Source: JAAYXS01 sp964550375 (GTDB taxonomy: Bacteria > Planctomycetota > Phycisphaerae > UBA1845 > Fen-1342). Taken from it: 64,000 nt of DNA. Position 1 is the stretch's first letter. The number at the start of each line of letters is the position of its first letter. The notes under the pieces were generated by a model. That model did not search any database. It was given only the letters and a program-made list of their open reading frames with translations, and had not been told where the DNA came from. Below, piece after piece: positions 44,407 to 53,699 of the stretch. The position numbers and the translations under genes were made by a program. The stretch spans positions 1-64,000 of the forward strand of contig CAZJYX010000020.1 in assembly GCA_964550375.1 (NCBI GenBank), read 5' to 3'.

Positions 44407-45012
44407 GTGAAGCCACCCAACGACGAGCAGCGCGCCGCCACCGATGAACTCGTGCCGCTGGTTTATGACGAACTGCGCAAGGTCGCCCAGCACTACTTCC
44501 GCAACCAACCCCCCGGCTTCACCCTCCGCCCAACCGACATGGTGGACGAGGCCTGCCTCCACCTGATCCAGCACTCGCACGTCCAGTGGCAAAGCCCCGA
44601 ACACTTCCGCGCCATCGCCACCAAGAAGATCTGGCAGGTCATCGTTGACCACCTTAAGAAGCGCCACGCCCAGAAACGCGGCGGCGCCGCGCGCCGTGCA
44701 GCCGCCGCTGCCGAGCCGACTTCCGCCGACCGACCGGCCGACGGCTGGCAGCGCGTCGCGCTCGAAACCATCTCAGTCGAATGGCGCGACACGACCGTGG
44801 ACCTGCTTGATCTGGCCGACGCTCTGGCCGCCCTGGCCGCCGAGAGCGAGCGCGTCCATGACGTCGTCACGCTGCACTGGTTCGGCGGCCTGACCTACGC
44901 CGAGGTGGCCCGCTACCTCGGCGTCAGCGCCAGCACTGTCGAAAAAGACTTCCGCTACGCCTTGGCGTGGCTGAATCGACGGCTCTCGGGAGGACCGGAC
45001 GATGGCCGCTGA
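44407..45012 (+). CDS. ECF sigma factor
   Basis: The 201-residue protein has sigma region 2 (ELVPLVYDELRKVAQHYFRN ... TDMVDEACLHLI, about 14-58) and region 4 (VTLHWFGGLTYAEVARYLGVSASTVEKDFRYALAWLNRRL, about 155-193). The RPTDMVDEA motif is typical of the ECF group common in planctomycetes and often paired with Ser/Thr kinases. The GTG at 44407 has GGGAG upstream. Its end overlaps the start of a Ser/Thr kinase gene by 11 bases. No anti-sigma gene is present, so the kinase may control its activity. Confidence 0.92.
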   Translation: MKPPNDEQRAATDELVPLVYDELRKVAQHYFRNQPPGFTLRPTDMVDEACLHLIQHSHVQWQSPEHFRAIATKKIWQVIVDHLKKRHAQKRGGAARRAAAAAEPTSADRPADGWQRVALETISVEWRDTTVDLLDLADALAALAAESERVHDVVTLHWFGGLTYAEVARYLGVSASTVEKDFRYALAWLNRRLSGGPDDGR

Positions 45013-46291
45013 GGACCATCTGCGCGTCCTGGAAGTGCTCGAAGCGCTGGGCGCCGCCGCCCCGGCCGACCGCGAGCAGCTCATCACGCGGCTCTGCGGC
45101 ACCGACGCCGACCTGCAGCGCGAGGTCTGCTCGCTCCTGCCCCACTACGAGGCCACCTGCGGATTCGACCCGCGCCCCCCGCGCAGCACCGACCTGAACC
45201 TGCCCGGCACAACCACGTTCGCCCGGGTCAGCGCGGAAGCCGCCGACCACGCCGACCTTGAACCCACACCGCCCTTCTGCCTTGGCCAGTACCGCATCGT
45301 CGATGTTCTCGGCCGCGGCGGCATGGGCGTCGTCTACCTGGCCCAGCACCCGACGTTGCGCCGGGCCTACGCGCTCAAGCTGCTGCGCGAAGGTCTGGTC
45401 TCGCCCGAGGACCGCTGGCGCTTCGCCTTCGAAGCCCAGATCCTGCGGCGCTTACAGCACCCCGGCATCGCCCAGTTCATGTACGCCGACGAGGTCCACA
45501 CCGAGCGCGGCAGCCGCCCCTACTATGTCATGGAGTACATCGAAGGCCCCAGCCTGACACGCTTCGCCCACGACAATCAGCTCGACACGCGCGCTCGCCT
45601 GATCCTGTTCGCCCGCGTGTGCGACGCCGTGGACTACGCCCACCGCCGCGGAATCATCCACCGCGATCTCAAGCCCGCCAACATCCTGGTGGAGCCGTCC
45701 GGCCAGCCCAAGGTGCTCGACTTCGGCGTGGCTCGGCTGGCTGAATTCCAGTCGTTGCCGTGCAGCGAGGCCGGGCGGTTCATCGGCACGCGCGAGTACG
45801 CCAGCCCGGAGCAGATACGCGGCCGGGCCGAAGAGCTGACCGCCCGCTCCGACGTATACAGCCTGGGGCTCATCGGCCACGAGCTGCTGACCGGCACGCT
45901 CCCGCGGCGCGCCGGCGGCCTGCCGCGATTGGACCTCGGCAGGGCCACGCTGTGCGATGGGGCCGGCCGTCCGCTCCCCGGCCAGAACGAAATGCGCTAC
46001 TACCTGGTCGCCATCCTGTCCAAGGCCCTGGCACGCCAGGAAGGCGAGCGCCACTCCGCAGCCGGCGAACTCGGGGCCGACATCGAGATGCTGCTCGCCT
46101 GCTACCCGCCGCTGACGCGCTGGTCGGCCCTGCTCAGCCGGTTGGCAAGCCTGTTTGCCGCGCGCACCCGCTGGGAGCCCAGCTCCGCTACCCGCCCCCT
46201 GAACGCCGTACTCCGCAAACGCATCGCCATGGCAATTGACTCTGAACGCTGCCAGCGCTCTTCCGGCGACCATTCCGTCCACCAGAAGTGA
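45002..46291 (+). CDS. Serine/threonine protein kinase (Hanks type)
   Basis: The 429-residue protein has a full kinase domain (about 97-370): glycine loop VLGRGGMGVVYLA, Lys126 (YALKLL), catalytic loop HRDLKPANILV (Asp222), DFGVA (Asp240), and TREYASPEQIRGRAEELTARSDVYSLG. The first 90 residues contain a helical part with 'EVLEALGAAAPADREQLITRLCGTDADLQREV', a region common to planctomycete kinases linked to ECF factors. No convincing transmembrane helix or sensor domain follows; the C terminus after about residue 380 is short and basic. It is probably a soluble partner kinase of the overlapping sigma factor. Confidence 0.92.
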   Translation: MAAEDHLRVLEVLEALGAAAPADREQLITRLCGTDADLQREVCSLLPHYEATCGFDPRPPRSTDLNLPGTTTFARVSAEAADHADLEPTPPFCLGQYRIVDVLGRGGMGVVYLAQHPTLRRAYALKLLREGLVSPEDRWRFAFEAQILRRLQHPGIAQFMYADEVHTERGSRPYYVMEYIEGPSLTRFAHDNQLDTRARLILFARVCDAVDYAHRRGIIHRDLKPANILVEPSGQPKVLDFGVARLAEFQSLPCSEAGRFIGTREYASPEQIRGRAEELTARSDVYSLGLIGHELLTGTLPRRAGGLPRLDLGRATLCDGAGRPLPGQNEMRYYLVAILSKALARQEGERHSAAGELGADIEMLLACYPPLTRWSALLSRLASLFAARTRWEPSSATRPLNAVLRKRIAMAIDSERCQRSSGDHSVHQK

Positions 46292-46325
46292 GGCTGGGTG
46301 CCGCCGGCCCGGATTGCCGCGGCCA

Positions 46326-47495
46326 TCAGTGCGCGGTAAGCGACACGCGAATATCGTGCCGCGGCAACTCACTGAAGTACTGCTCCAGGGGCAGGCACAC
46401 TTCCAGCGGCCGCGCGCCCGGCTCCACCTCCTGGCGAGCCTGCAGGTGCGCGACCAGCGCTGCCGGAAAAGCCGTCGTACGTTCCATCGCCGTCAGACCC
46501 GTGGCCTCGTCGTGCCGATCCAGCAGCTCATATGTCAACGTGCGCGGCCGGCCCTGGTGCACACCTACCACCGTGCAGCGCAGCACAACCAGGTCACGCA
46601 CTTCCGGAAACGCCAGACGCTCCTCCAGCAACCGCCGCAACATTGCCCGCGGCGAGACCGTCGTCCCATCCGCCAGCGTCAGCCGCTCCTCAAGACAGCC
46701 CAGTTCGAACAGCGCTCGCACAATCGCGAAATGCCCGGGGTAGCGCACCGTCTTGTAGTCGTACGTGCGCAGCCGGCCGCTGAATGTCTCCGCACAGGTG
46801 CCCGTGCCGCCCGACGTCACCGCCGCCTCACACCGACCCAGCGGCTCCGGAAACTCGATCGTCTCAAGCTCCGTCAGCGCCGGCACCTGCACGCGCTGCC
46901 CGTCACGCAGAAACTCGCCGCACCCGCTGTACTCGTTGATCAGGCCGTCAAAGTTGAACACCAGCTTGTAGCCCAGCGCACCGACCGGCCGCTCCGGCAG
47001 GCCGCCGCAGCGCACGTGCACATCCTGCGGCTCGTCCAGCGCCGCCACACCGTGCGCCGCCAAGATGTTCCCCAACCCCGGCGCCAAGCCACAATCGGGC
47101 ACGATGCTGACGCCCACGTCGCGGGCCCGCTCGTGAAAGCGAAGCTGTGCCCGGCTGACGTCCGTGTTGCCGCCCAGGTCGCTGAACGAAGTCTGAGCCG
47201 ACAGCGCCGCCTCGGTCAGACCCACGTTGAAGCGGTACGGCACGGCCGACAGCACTGCGTCAGCACCCCGCATGAGCTCCGCCGCCGCCGCCACGTCGCT
47301 GACATCGCACCGCCGCGCCACCAGCTCGCATGATTGCCCCGGCAGGAGCTTGCGCAGTCGCTCGCGGGCCTGCTCGGCTACCGCCAGGTCCACGTCCGCC
47401 AGCACGACGCGGCCGGCCGCACAGTTCTTCACCAGATCGTACGCCAGCGCCACCCCCTGACGCCCCGCCCCGAGAACCACGTAGGTAAACGCCAC
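46326..47495 (-). CDS. Saccharopine dehydrogenase family oxidoreductase
   Basis: The 389-residue protein begins with a NAD(P)-binding motif, VVLGAGRQGVALAYDLVKN, followed by VVLADVD, DVSDVAAAAELMRGADAVLSAVPYRFN and FSDLGGN. The second domain has VPDCGLAPGLGNILAAHGV, a signature of lysine 6-dehydrogenase-like and carboxynorspermidine-type members. The exact substrate is not clear; an amino acid or imine is likely. I chose GTG 47495 with AGGAG seven bases upstream. Its product end is 33 bases from the kinase gene on the other strand. It is likely in one operon with the adenosyltransferase at 47529. Confidence 0.85.
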   Translation of the reverse strand: MAFTYVVLGAGRQGVALAYDLVKNCAAGRVVLADVDLAVAEQARERLRKLLPGQSCELVARRCDVSDVAAAAELMRGADAVLSAVPYRFNVGLTEAALSAQTSFSDLGGNTDVSRAQLRFHERARDVGVSIVPDCGLAPGLGNILAAHGVAALDEPQDVHVRCGGLPERPVGALGYKLVFNFDGLINEYSGCGEFLRDGQRVQVPALTELETIEFPEPLGRCEAAVTSGGTGTCAETFSGRLRTYDYKTVRYPGHFAIVRALFELGCLEERLTLADGTTVSPRAMLRRLLEERLAFPEVRDLVVLRCTVVGVHQGRPRTLTYELLDRHDEATGLTAMERTTAFPAALVAHLQARQEVEPGARPLEVCLPLEQYFSELPRHDIRVSLTAH

Positions 47496-47528
47496 CGCGA
47501 TACTCCTCAAGTCCCTCGCCGACCGTGG

Positions 47529-48092
47529 CTACGCCCGGCTGTCCCACAGCGGATCAGTCACGCCCGTCCGCTGATTGTGAAAACGCGCCAGCACGAATAA
47601 CGCGTCCGAGAGCCGATTCAGATACGGAACGACGTGCGCGCCCACCGGCTCGTCGTCCGCCAGCGCCACCACCAGCCGCTCCGCCCGCCGGCAGACCGTG
47701 CGGGCCACGTGCAACTTCGCCGCCACCACGCTGCCGCCGGGCAGAATGAAGTTCTTCAAAGCCGGCATCTGCGCGTTGAACTCGTCAATGCACTGCTCAA
47801 GACCGTCGATGTGGCGCTGCTCGATCCGCGGACCCGGCCGCGCCGCCTTATCGGCCTCCGGGATGCACAAATCGGCGCCGAGGTGCAGCAGCTCGTTCTG
47901 AATCCGCCGCAACGGCTCGCAGAGTTCCGTTACCGGACCGGCCGCCAACGCCGCGCCGATGTGCGCGTTGAGCTCATCAACCGTCCCGTACGCCGCGATC
48001 CGCCGCGCGGTCTTCGAAACACGCCGTCCCGAGCCCAGCGCCGTGCTGCCGTCATCCCCGCTTCGCGTGTAAACCTTCGAGATTCGCGCCAT
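47529..48092 (-). CDS. Cob(I)alamin adenosyltransferase, PduO type
   Basis: The 187-residue protein starts with the ATP-binding motif KVYTRSGDDGSTALGSGRRVSK (about 6-27) and has RIAAYGTVDELNA, the QNELLHLGADLC helix and the end motif VVPYLNRLSDALFVLARF. This enzyme makes adenosylcobalamin, the cofactor of methylmalonyl-CoA mutase, which would link to propionyl-CoA synthetase further right (53700). Length and motif order are normal. It lies 33 bases before the saccharopine-dehydrogenase-like gene on the same strand. Confidence 0.93.
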   Translation of the reverse strand: MARISKVYTRSGDDGSTALGSGRRVSKTARRIAAYGTVDELNAHIGAALAAGPVTELCEPLRRIQNELLHLGADLCIPEADKAARPGPRIEQRHIDGLEQCIDEFNAQMPALKNFILPGGSVVAAKLHVARTVCRRAERLVVALADDEPVGAHVVPYLNRLSDALFVLARFHNQRTGVTDPLWDSRA

Positions 48093-48322
48093 GCCTCGGC
48101 CTCCACGCGGGCCCCACGGCCCGGTAACCCGCTGCCCCCGTCATGCTCTCGCCAACCCGCCCATCTTTCAACTGGTCAACCCCGGCCCCCAGATTCCGTT
48201 TCGCCAAAGCGCCCGCCCGCCGGGACTCGACCAGCGGCCCCGCTCGGCCGATACAACCCGTGCGGCCGGCGCGGACCGGCGCGCCGCTTTATTGGAACCA
48301 GCGGGATAGCGGAGACGGATCC

Positions 48323-48793
48323 ATGGACCAATGGAAACGCAACTTTCTAAGCAAGCTGAGCCAGGCCCAGTCGCAGTGGTCCAGCCGGTTCGAGGACGCG
48401 CTCGACACTCACTTCGTGCCGGTCTTCGATGAGTACAAGCAGTTCCTGACCGACAACGGCTTCCGGCTCTCGACGCCGCTGAACGAGCCCGGCCGCCGCT
48501 CGTTCAAGTTCGAGCTCGCCGAAAACGCCTACCTCCTGATGATCTTCCGCTCAACGGGCGTCGGCGAATTCGAGCTGCGCTGCGAAAGCTTCGTCCCCGG
48601 CAGCGAGCCGGCCCTGGCCCGCACCACCGCCCGTGCCGACGAGTTGAACGAGGAATGGGTAACCCGCCATACCCAGGCCGCGCTCGACACGTTTGTCGAT
48701 TCACTGGCGGGTAGCGATACCTCCAAGAAGGCGCCGGAGCCAACCGCGGAAGACGTGGATTCCGTGGCCGCCGCCGCCTCCACGCTCCTGTAG
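48323..48793 (+). CDS. Small soluble protein, unknown function
   Basis: The 156-residue protein starts with MDQWKRNFLSKLSQAQSQW and has no signal peptide. It seems to be an alpha/beta fold (helix 1-45, strands around FKFELAENAYLLMIFRST and GEFELRCESFV, helix at 95-125) with a Ser/Ala/Glu-rich tail. GGAG lies nine bases before the ATG. I do not recognise the family. It stands alone and ends before a hairpin shared with the convergent DUF1015 gene. Confidence 0.65.
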   Translation: MDQWKRNFLSKLSQAQSQWSSRFEDALDTHFVPVFDEYKQFLTDNGFRLSTPLNEPGRRSFKFELAENAYLLMIFRSTGVGEFELRCESFVPGSEPALARTTARADELNEEWVTRHTQAALDTFVDSLAGSDTSKKAPEPTAEDVDSVAAAASTLL

Positions 48794-48818
48794 CCGCCCG
48801 CCGGCACACTCACACACC

Positions 48819-48854
48819 ACGGCCGGACGCCGCCCCTGAGCGACGCCCGGCCGT
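48819..48854. terminator. Hairpin between convergent genes
   Basis: ACGGCCGGACG (48819-48829) pairs with CGCCCGGCCGT (48844-48854) with a single mismatch in 11 and a 14-base loop. It sits 25 bases after the small gene and 42 bases from the stop of the DUF1015 gene. No T-run follows on either strand. Confidence 0.45.
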
Positions 48855-48896
48855 CGTGCGCGCCAACCGATACCCGCCTCCCCCAGCCGGCCGCAC

Positions 48897-50186
48897 CTAC
48901 GCGTCGAGCGGATTAATCACCAGCCCGCTGGCCAGCTTCGGGTAGAAATACGTGCTCTTCTGCGGCATCAGGTCGCCCGCCCCGCAGACACCACGCATCT
49001 CCTCCATCGTCGTGGCCTGCAGCAGAAACGCCGCGCCGCCCGACTCCTGAGCCGCGCGGACAGCTTCGCCCGCCGCCTTCACGTACTGCACGGGCGGATT
49101 GTCCCCACCGCAAAGCTGCGGCGCCACCAGCCGGTTGATCAAGTATGCGTGCAGGAACGCCAGCCCCAGGGCCCGCCACGCCGGGCTGTGATCCGCTTCC
49201 AGGCGCTCCAGAATGTCAGCCCGCTTGGGCCGTACCGCCACGTAGTTGCCCGCCGGCGTGTACAGCGCGACCGCCTGCGGCCCGAACGGCCGCAACGCCT
49301 CACCCACCGCGTCCGGTTCAGCCACTCGCAGCGCCTGCACCTCGACCTGCTCATCCGCCATTAACAGGTCGGCCGTCACCGGCACGCCCGCCAGCACACG
49401 ATGTGTCGGCTGGATCAGCAGTCCCGGGTCTTCCATCGCGCAGAACACGCACAGCACGTAGTTCGCCGGGTGCTCAGGCGGCAACTCGCCCTGCTGCTCG
49501 ATCAGCCAGTCGCGATGCAGCAACCCCGTCCCGTAGCGGTGATGCCCGTCCGCGATGTAGATCGGCCGCGGCTTCATCATCTCCGCCACCGCCTTGATCT
49601 TGTCCGGAGCACTTACGCCCCACAGGAAGTTCTCAACTTCCTCCATCCGCCCGGTCGCCAGCGGTTCGGCCGGCAGCGCCGCCTCCAACGCCGCGCTGAC
49701 CTCGTTCGCCATATCCTCGTACAGGCCGAAGATCGGGCTCAGGTTCGCCTTCGTGGCCTTCGTCAGGCACAGCCGGTCTTCCTTCGGGCCGCCGAAGGTG
49801 TGCTCGTGCGGGAAGACCATGCCCGTGCCGAATGGCTCGAGCCGCAGCCGCGCGAAGAACATCTTCCGCGTATACGCCGCACCACCGTGGTGATACTTCT
49901 GGTGATAAACATAGATCATCGGCTCGGCATCACGCACCATCGTCCCGTCCGCCAGCCACCCCGCCAGCGTGGCCCGCGACCCCTCGTACGCCGCCGCCGG
50001 CCCCGCCGACTTCGGCGGCATATGCGGCAGGTCGATCTTCACGAAATTGCGCGGGTCCTTCGCGAGAAACGCGTCCTTCCCGGCCTGGTCCAGCACGTCA
50101 TACGGCGGCGCGATCAGCCTGGAAACATCGCGCTTACCAGCGCTCGTGGCATAACGAATGGCAGTGAACGGTCGAATGATGCTCAT
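48897..50186 (-). CDS. DUF1015 family protein
   Basis: The 429-residue protein has the DUF1015 marks: IRPFTAIRYA at the start, RLIAPPYDVLD, FPHEHTFGGPKEDRL, NLSPIFGLYED, IADGHHRYGTGL and the end FFYPKLASGLVI region. The histidine-rich ADGHHRY block could bind a metal or be part of an active site, but the reaction is not known. The family is found in anaerobes and planctomycetes, sometimes with amino-acid metabolism genes. It is 130 bases downstream of a urocanase gene on the same strand, a possible but unproven operon. Confidence 0.9.
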   Translation of the reverse strand: MSIIRPFTAIRYATSAGKRDVSRLIAPPYDVLDQAGKDAFLAKDPRNFVKIDLPHMPPKSAGPAAAYEGSRATLAGWLADGTMVRDAEPMIYVYHQKYHHGGAAYTRKMFFARLRLEPFGTGMVFPHEHTFGGPKEDRLCLTKATKANLSPIFGLYEDMANEVSAALEAALPAEPLATGRMEEVENFLWGVSAPDKIKAVAEMMKPRPIYIADGHHRYGTGLLHRDWLIEQQGELPPEHPANYVLCVFCAMEDPGLLIQPTHRVLAGVPVTADLLMADEQVEVQALRVAEPDAVGEALRPFGPQAVALYTPAGNYVAVRPKRADILERLEADHSPAWRALGLAFLHAYLINRLVAPQLCGGDNPPVQYVKAAGEAVRAAQESGGAAFLLQATTMEEMRGVCGAGDLMPQKSTYFYPKLASGLVINPLDA

Positions 50187-50316
50187 GTCGCTCTCTATCC
50201 TGCAAATGAAGCCTGCAATCCACCCTGCCGCCCCCGCTGGCGGCAGACACCGTGTCTAACACGCCGCCGCGCCGTTGTCCAGTCAGCAGAGGGCTGTCCC
50301 CCGCCGCGAGCGCGGC

Positions 50317-51984
50317 CTACCCCAACCCCGGCACATCCACGCCCTTCTCCCGCGCCACCTCGATCGCCAGCTCGTACCCCGCGTCGGCGTGCCGGAAGAT
50401 CCCCATGGCCGGATCGGCCGTCAACACGCGCTCCAATCGACGCTCCGCCGCCTCCGTCCCGTCCGCCACAATCACCATCCCCGCGTGCAGCGAGTAGCCG
50501 ATTCCCACCCCACCGCCATGATGCAGCGAAACCCACGTCGCCCCACATGCCGTGTTGCCCAGCGCGTTGAGCATCGGCCAGTCCGCAATCGCGTCCGAGC
50601 CATCCTTCATCCCCTCCGTCTCACGGTTCGGCGAAGCCACCGACCCGCAATCCAGATGATCACGCCCAATCACAATCGGCGCCGACACCTTCCCGCTCCG
50701 CACCAGGTCATTGAACACCTTGCCCATCCTCGCCCGCTGCCCGTACTTCAACCAGCAGATCCGGCACGGCAACCCCTGAAACGCCACCTTCTCATGCGCC
50801 ATCCGAATCCACCGGCACAACGCCTCCTCCTCCGGAAACGTCGCCAGTACCGCCTCGTCTGTCTCGTGAATATCCTTTGGATCACCTGACAACGCGCACC
50901 ACCGGAACGGCCCGGACCCCTCGCAGAACAGCGGCCGAATGTACAGCGGCACGAAGCCAATCACGTCAAACGCATTCTCTACCCCCGCCTCCTTAGCCTG
51001 CCCCCGCAGGTTGTTGCCATAATCAAACGTCACCGCCCCCCGCGCCTGCAGCGCCAACATGCCCCGCATGTGCGCGGCCATCGTCCGACACGATTCCCGC
51101 ACATAGCGCTCCGGATCACGCTCACGCAGCTCCAGCGCCTCGGCGTAGCTCATCCCGTTCGGCACATACCCCGTCAGCGCATCATGCGCCGACGTCTGAT
51201 CCGTCAACACGTCCGGCGTAATCTCCCGCTCCAGCAGCGCTTGCAGCAGGTCCGCCGCATTACCCACCCAGCCGATCGACACCGCCTCCCCAGTCTTCTT
51301 CGCCGCCAGCGCCCACCCAATTGCCTCGTCAAGGTTATCGGACATCTTGTCCAGGTAACGCGTCTTCAGACGCCGCTCGATCCGCTCCCCGTCAACCTCC
51401 GCCGCCAGGCACACCCCCTCGTTAAACGTCGCCGCCAGCGGCTGCGCGCCACCCATCCCTCCCAACCCCCCGGTCACAACCAGCTTGCCCCGCAACGACC
51501 CGCCGAAGTGCTTCTTCGCCGCCGCCGCAAAGCACTCGTACGTCCCCTGCAAGATCCCCTGCGTCCCAATGTATATCCAGCTACCCGCCGTCATCTGGCC
51601 ATACATTGTCAGCCCCAGCGCCTCCAGCCGGCGAAACTCATCCCACGTCGCCCACTTAGGCACCAGCATCGAGTTGCTGATCAACACGCGCGGCGCATCC
51701 GCGTGCGTCTTCACCACCCCCGCGGCCCGCCCCGACTGCACCAGCAGCGTCTCATCGTTCTCCAGCCGCCGCAGCGTCGCCACGATCCGATCGAAGTCCG
51801 CCCAGCTCCGCGCCGCCTTCCCCCGCCCGCCGTACACAATCAGCTCATCCGGCTTCTCGGCGACCTCCGGGTCGAGGTTGTTCATCAGCATCCGCAAGGC
51901 GGCTTCCTGCTGCCAACCCTTGCACGACAGCGCATTGCCCCGGGGAGCATGAACGACACGGGCACCGGCAACCTGGCGCGACAT
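50317..51984 (-). CDS. hutU: Urocanate hydratase
   Basis: The 555-residue protein matches urocanase throughout: YGGRGKAARSW, LENDETLLVQSGRAAGV, VTGGLGGMGGAQPLA, DQTSAHDALTGYVPNG, FDYGNNLRGQAKEAG and the LPCRICWLKYGQRARMG segment with the catalytic cysteine area, then NTACGATWVSLHHGGGVGIG. It converts urocanate to imidazolone propionate in histidine breakdown, using NAD as a bound cofactor. ATG 51984 has AGGAGG a few bases upstream; a longer reading would include that site in the coding part. No hutH, hutI or hutG gene lies beside it. Confidence 0.95.
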   Translation of the reverse strand: MSRQVAGARVVHAPRGNALSCKGWQQEAALRMLMNNLDPEVAEKPDELIVYGGRGKAARSWADFDRIVATLRRLENDETLLVQSGRAAGVVKTHADAPRVLISNSMLVPKWATWDEFRRLEALGLTMYGQMTAGSWIYIGTQGILQGTYECFAAAAKKHFGGSLRGKLVVTGGLGGMGGAQPLAATFNEGVCLAAEVDGERIERRLKTRYLDKMSDNLDEAIGWALAAKKTGEAVSIGWVGNAADLLQALLEREITPDVLTDQTSAHDALTGYVPNGMSYAEALELRERDPERYVRESCRTMAAHMRGMLALQARGAVTFDYGNNLRGQAKEAGVENAFDVIGFVPLYIRPLFCEGSGPFRWCALSGDPKDIHETDEAVLATFPEEEALCRWIRMAHEKVAFQGLPCRICWLKYGQRARMGKVFNDLVRSGKVSAPIVIGRDHLDCGSVASPNRETEGMKDGSDAIADWPMLNALGNTACGATWVSLHHGGGVGIGYSLHAGMVIVADGTEAAERRLERVLTADPAMGIFRHADAGYELAIEVAREKGVDVPGLG

Positions 51985-52295
51985 CACTTCCTCCTGCACT
52001 TCAAACCGCCTGGTCCGGAATTATACCCTCCCCAACCCCCCAGCGCCGATCCGCGGCCGGCAACGCCCAGCGGCTCACGAAGGTCCCTCGTGACGATCGT
52101 GGCATCACGAGCCCGCATCATAGCGTCTGGCCTGCGAGGCCCGACAAGGAGAATGGGCGTTCTGGACTGGCGGGACCAGCTTAGTGTGCGGCGTCCAGCG
52201 CCAGCGCGAATGGGAGACTGGTCAGTCACCACGATCCTGCGATGCCCCGTGACTCGGCTTACTTCATGGGAGACCCGCAGTGAGCCACAAGAGCG
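51985..52295. other. Intergenic stretch between hutU and the ZIP transporter gene
   Basis: I see no gene, repeat or clear promoter in these 311 bases, apart from the ribosome site of hutU at its left edge. Confidence 0.5.
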
Positions 52296-53126
52296 CTACT
52301 GAAGTAGCAGCAGGCTCAGCGCCATGACGACCATGCCCCCCAGCAGGCCGTAGAGCGAATCATGGCCCTTGCCGTAGGCACGGGACGTCGGAAGCAGTTC
52401 ATCCAGTGAGATGTAGACCATGATGCCGCCCACGCCGCCGAACAGAGCGCCCATGACACCGGGGCCAAGGAATGGCCGCAGGGCCAGGTAACCCAACAGC
52501 GCACCGACCGGCTCGGCCAGGCCCGATACCAGCGAGTACGTGAATGCCCTGCGGCGGTTGCCTGTGGCGAAGTAGATCGGCACGGAGACGCTGATGCCCT
52601 CGGGGATGTTGTGCAGCGCGATGGCTACCGCGATGACGATGCCCAGGGCCGGGTCGTCCAATGCCGCCAGGAACGTTGCCAGCCCCTCCGGGAAGTTGTG
52701 GATGGCAATGGCCAGGGCGGTGAACAGGCCCATCCTGTGGAGCTTGGCTGGCGTGGTGTGGAGGATCGCCTGGGGCGAAGCCCCTTCGTGAACCGCGTCG
52801 ATCTGCCCGCTCGTGCGCACCTCGTGCGGGTTCTCGGCTGATGGAATCGCGCGGTCGATCAACAGCATCAGCACGATGCCCGCGAAGAAGGCTACCGTCG
52901 CCCACCAGTTGCCGTTGGCATCGCCAACGGAAACGCCCAGGCTCTCCGCCGCCTTGGGCAGAATCTCCACGAACGAGACGTAGAGCATCACGCCGGCGGA
53001 GAAGCCCGTGGCAACCGACAGGAAGCGGTAGTTCGTCCGCTTGGCAAAGAATGCGATGGCGCTGCCGATGCCCGTCGACAGGCCGGCGAACGTGGTCAAT
53101 CCCAATGCCAACCAGAAGTTGTCCAT
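52296..53126 (-). CDS. ZIP-family metal transporter (ZupT-like)
   Basis: The 276-residue membrane protein has about eight hydrophobic helices and the two metal motifs of ZIP proteins, AIHNFPEGLATFLA (helix IV) and ALHNIPEGISVSVP (helix V). The loop at about 95-130 contains His and Glu. This pattern is typical of ZupT, which takes up zinc and other divalent metals into the cytoplasm. Length is normal for ZupT. No regulator or Zur-like box could be identified upstream. Confidence 0.93.
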   Translation of the reverse strand: MDNFWLALGLTTFAGLSTGIGSAIAFFAKRTNYRFLSVATGFSAGVMLYVSFVEILPKAAESLGVSVGDANGNWWATVAFFAGIVLMLLIDRAIPSAENPHEVRTSGQIDAVHEGASPQAILHTTPAKLHRMGLFTALAIAIHNFPEGLATFLAALDDPALGIVIAVAIALHNIPEGISVSVPIYFATGNRRRAFTYSLVSGLAEPVGALLGYLALRPFLGPGVMGALFGGVGGIMVYISLDELLPTSRAYGKGHDSLYGLLGGMVVMALSLLLLQ

Positions 53127-53699
53127 CTAGTACTCCCACACGAGTATCGGCCAGACGGCCGATTTTGGTGCAGCCCGCCAACTTCTACAATGGGCGCATC
53201 AGGAGCGAATTGATGCCGACGCCTCGAAGATTCGCCCGCGCCAGACGCGTCGCACCATGAACTCCAAGCGGTCGTGGCGGATTGTCTGGCCGGGTTGAGG
53301 TGGTTGCCCCAATTGGCGTTCCAGCCAAGCGGCCAGTGTTCCGCCAGCCGACACGAGTGGCCCGAGCGCATCATCCTTCGTGATGAGTTGCTCCGCCGCG
53401 TGCGCACCCGGCAATGCCACTCGAGCATGACTTCGTGCGCACGGTGGCGTCTAGTTCCAGCGCTGTCCATCATGCAGGGCGCCGGCCAGCAACTGGCGCC
53501 GTCCTCTGTCTAATCGATCAATGGCCGGGGGAGCTAAGCGACTGCGCTGAACTCGCAAGTGTCGCCATTACGGGCACGGACATCGCATATCTGGCGCCGG
53601 GATCAGAGAGTATGCTCGCGCCATCACGCGAGAGTTTATGTTAGTTTTACGTTCGGGTGCCCGCCGCCACCTGTGCGGCGGAGCGCCAGCGCGACAACA
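53127..53699. other. Intergenic region with a gene remnant, between zupT-like gene and prpE
   Basis: Only the 53199-53420 remnant (see that entry) is recognisable in these 573 bases. The part from 53440 to 53699 is less GC-rich in places and contains no open frame of note. Confidence 0.5.
53199..53420 (-). pseudogene. Remnant of a transporter C-terminal domain (CorC/HlyC type)
   Basis: The 73-residue reading from GTG 53420 contains GGTLAAWLERQLGQPPQPGQ followed by 'TIRHDRLEFMVRRVWRGRIFEASA'. This matches the pattern of the transporter-associated domain found at the end of CvrA/NhaP2-type cation/proton antiporters and CorC proteins (TLxxWLxxxLGxxPxxGDxVxxxxLxxxVxxVxxxRI). No membrane part or ribosome site lies before it, and the frame is closed by a stop 30 bases upstream. 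It is most simply the tail of a broken antiporter gene. It could also be a small free-standing domain protein. Confidence 0.45.
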
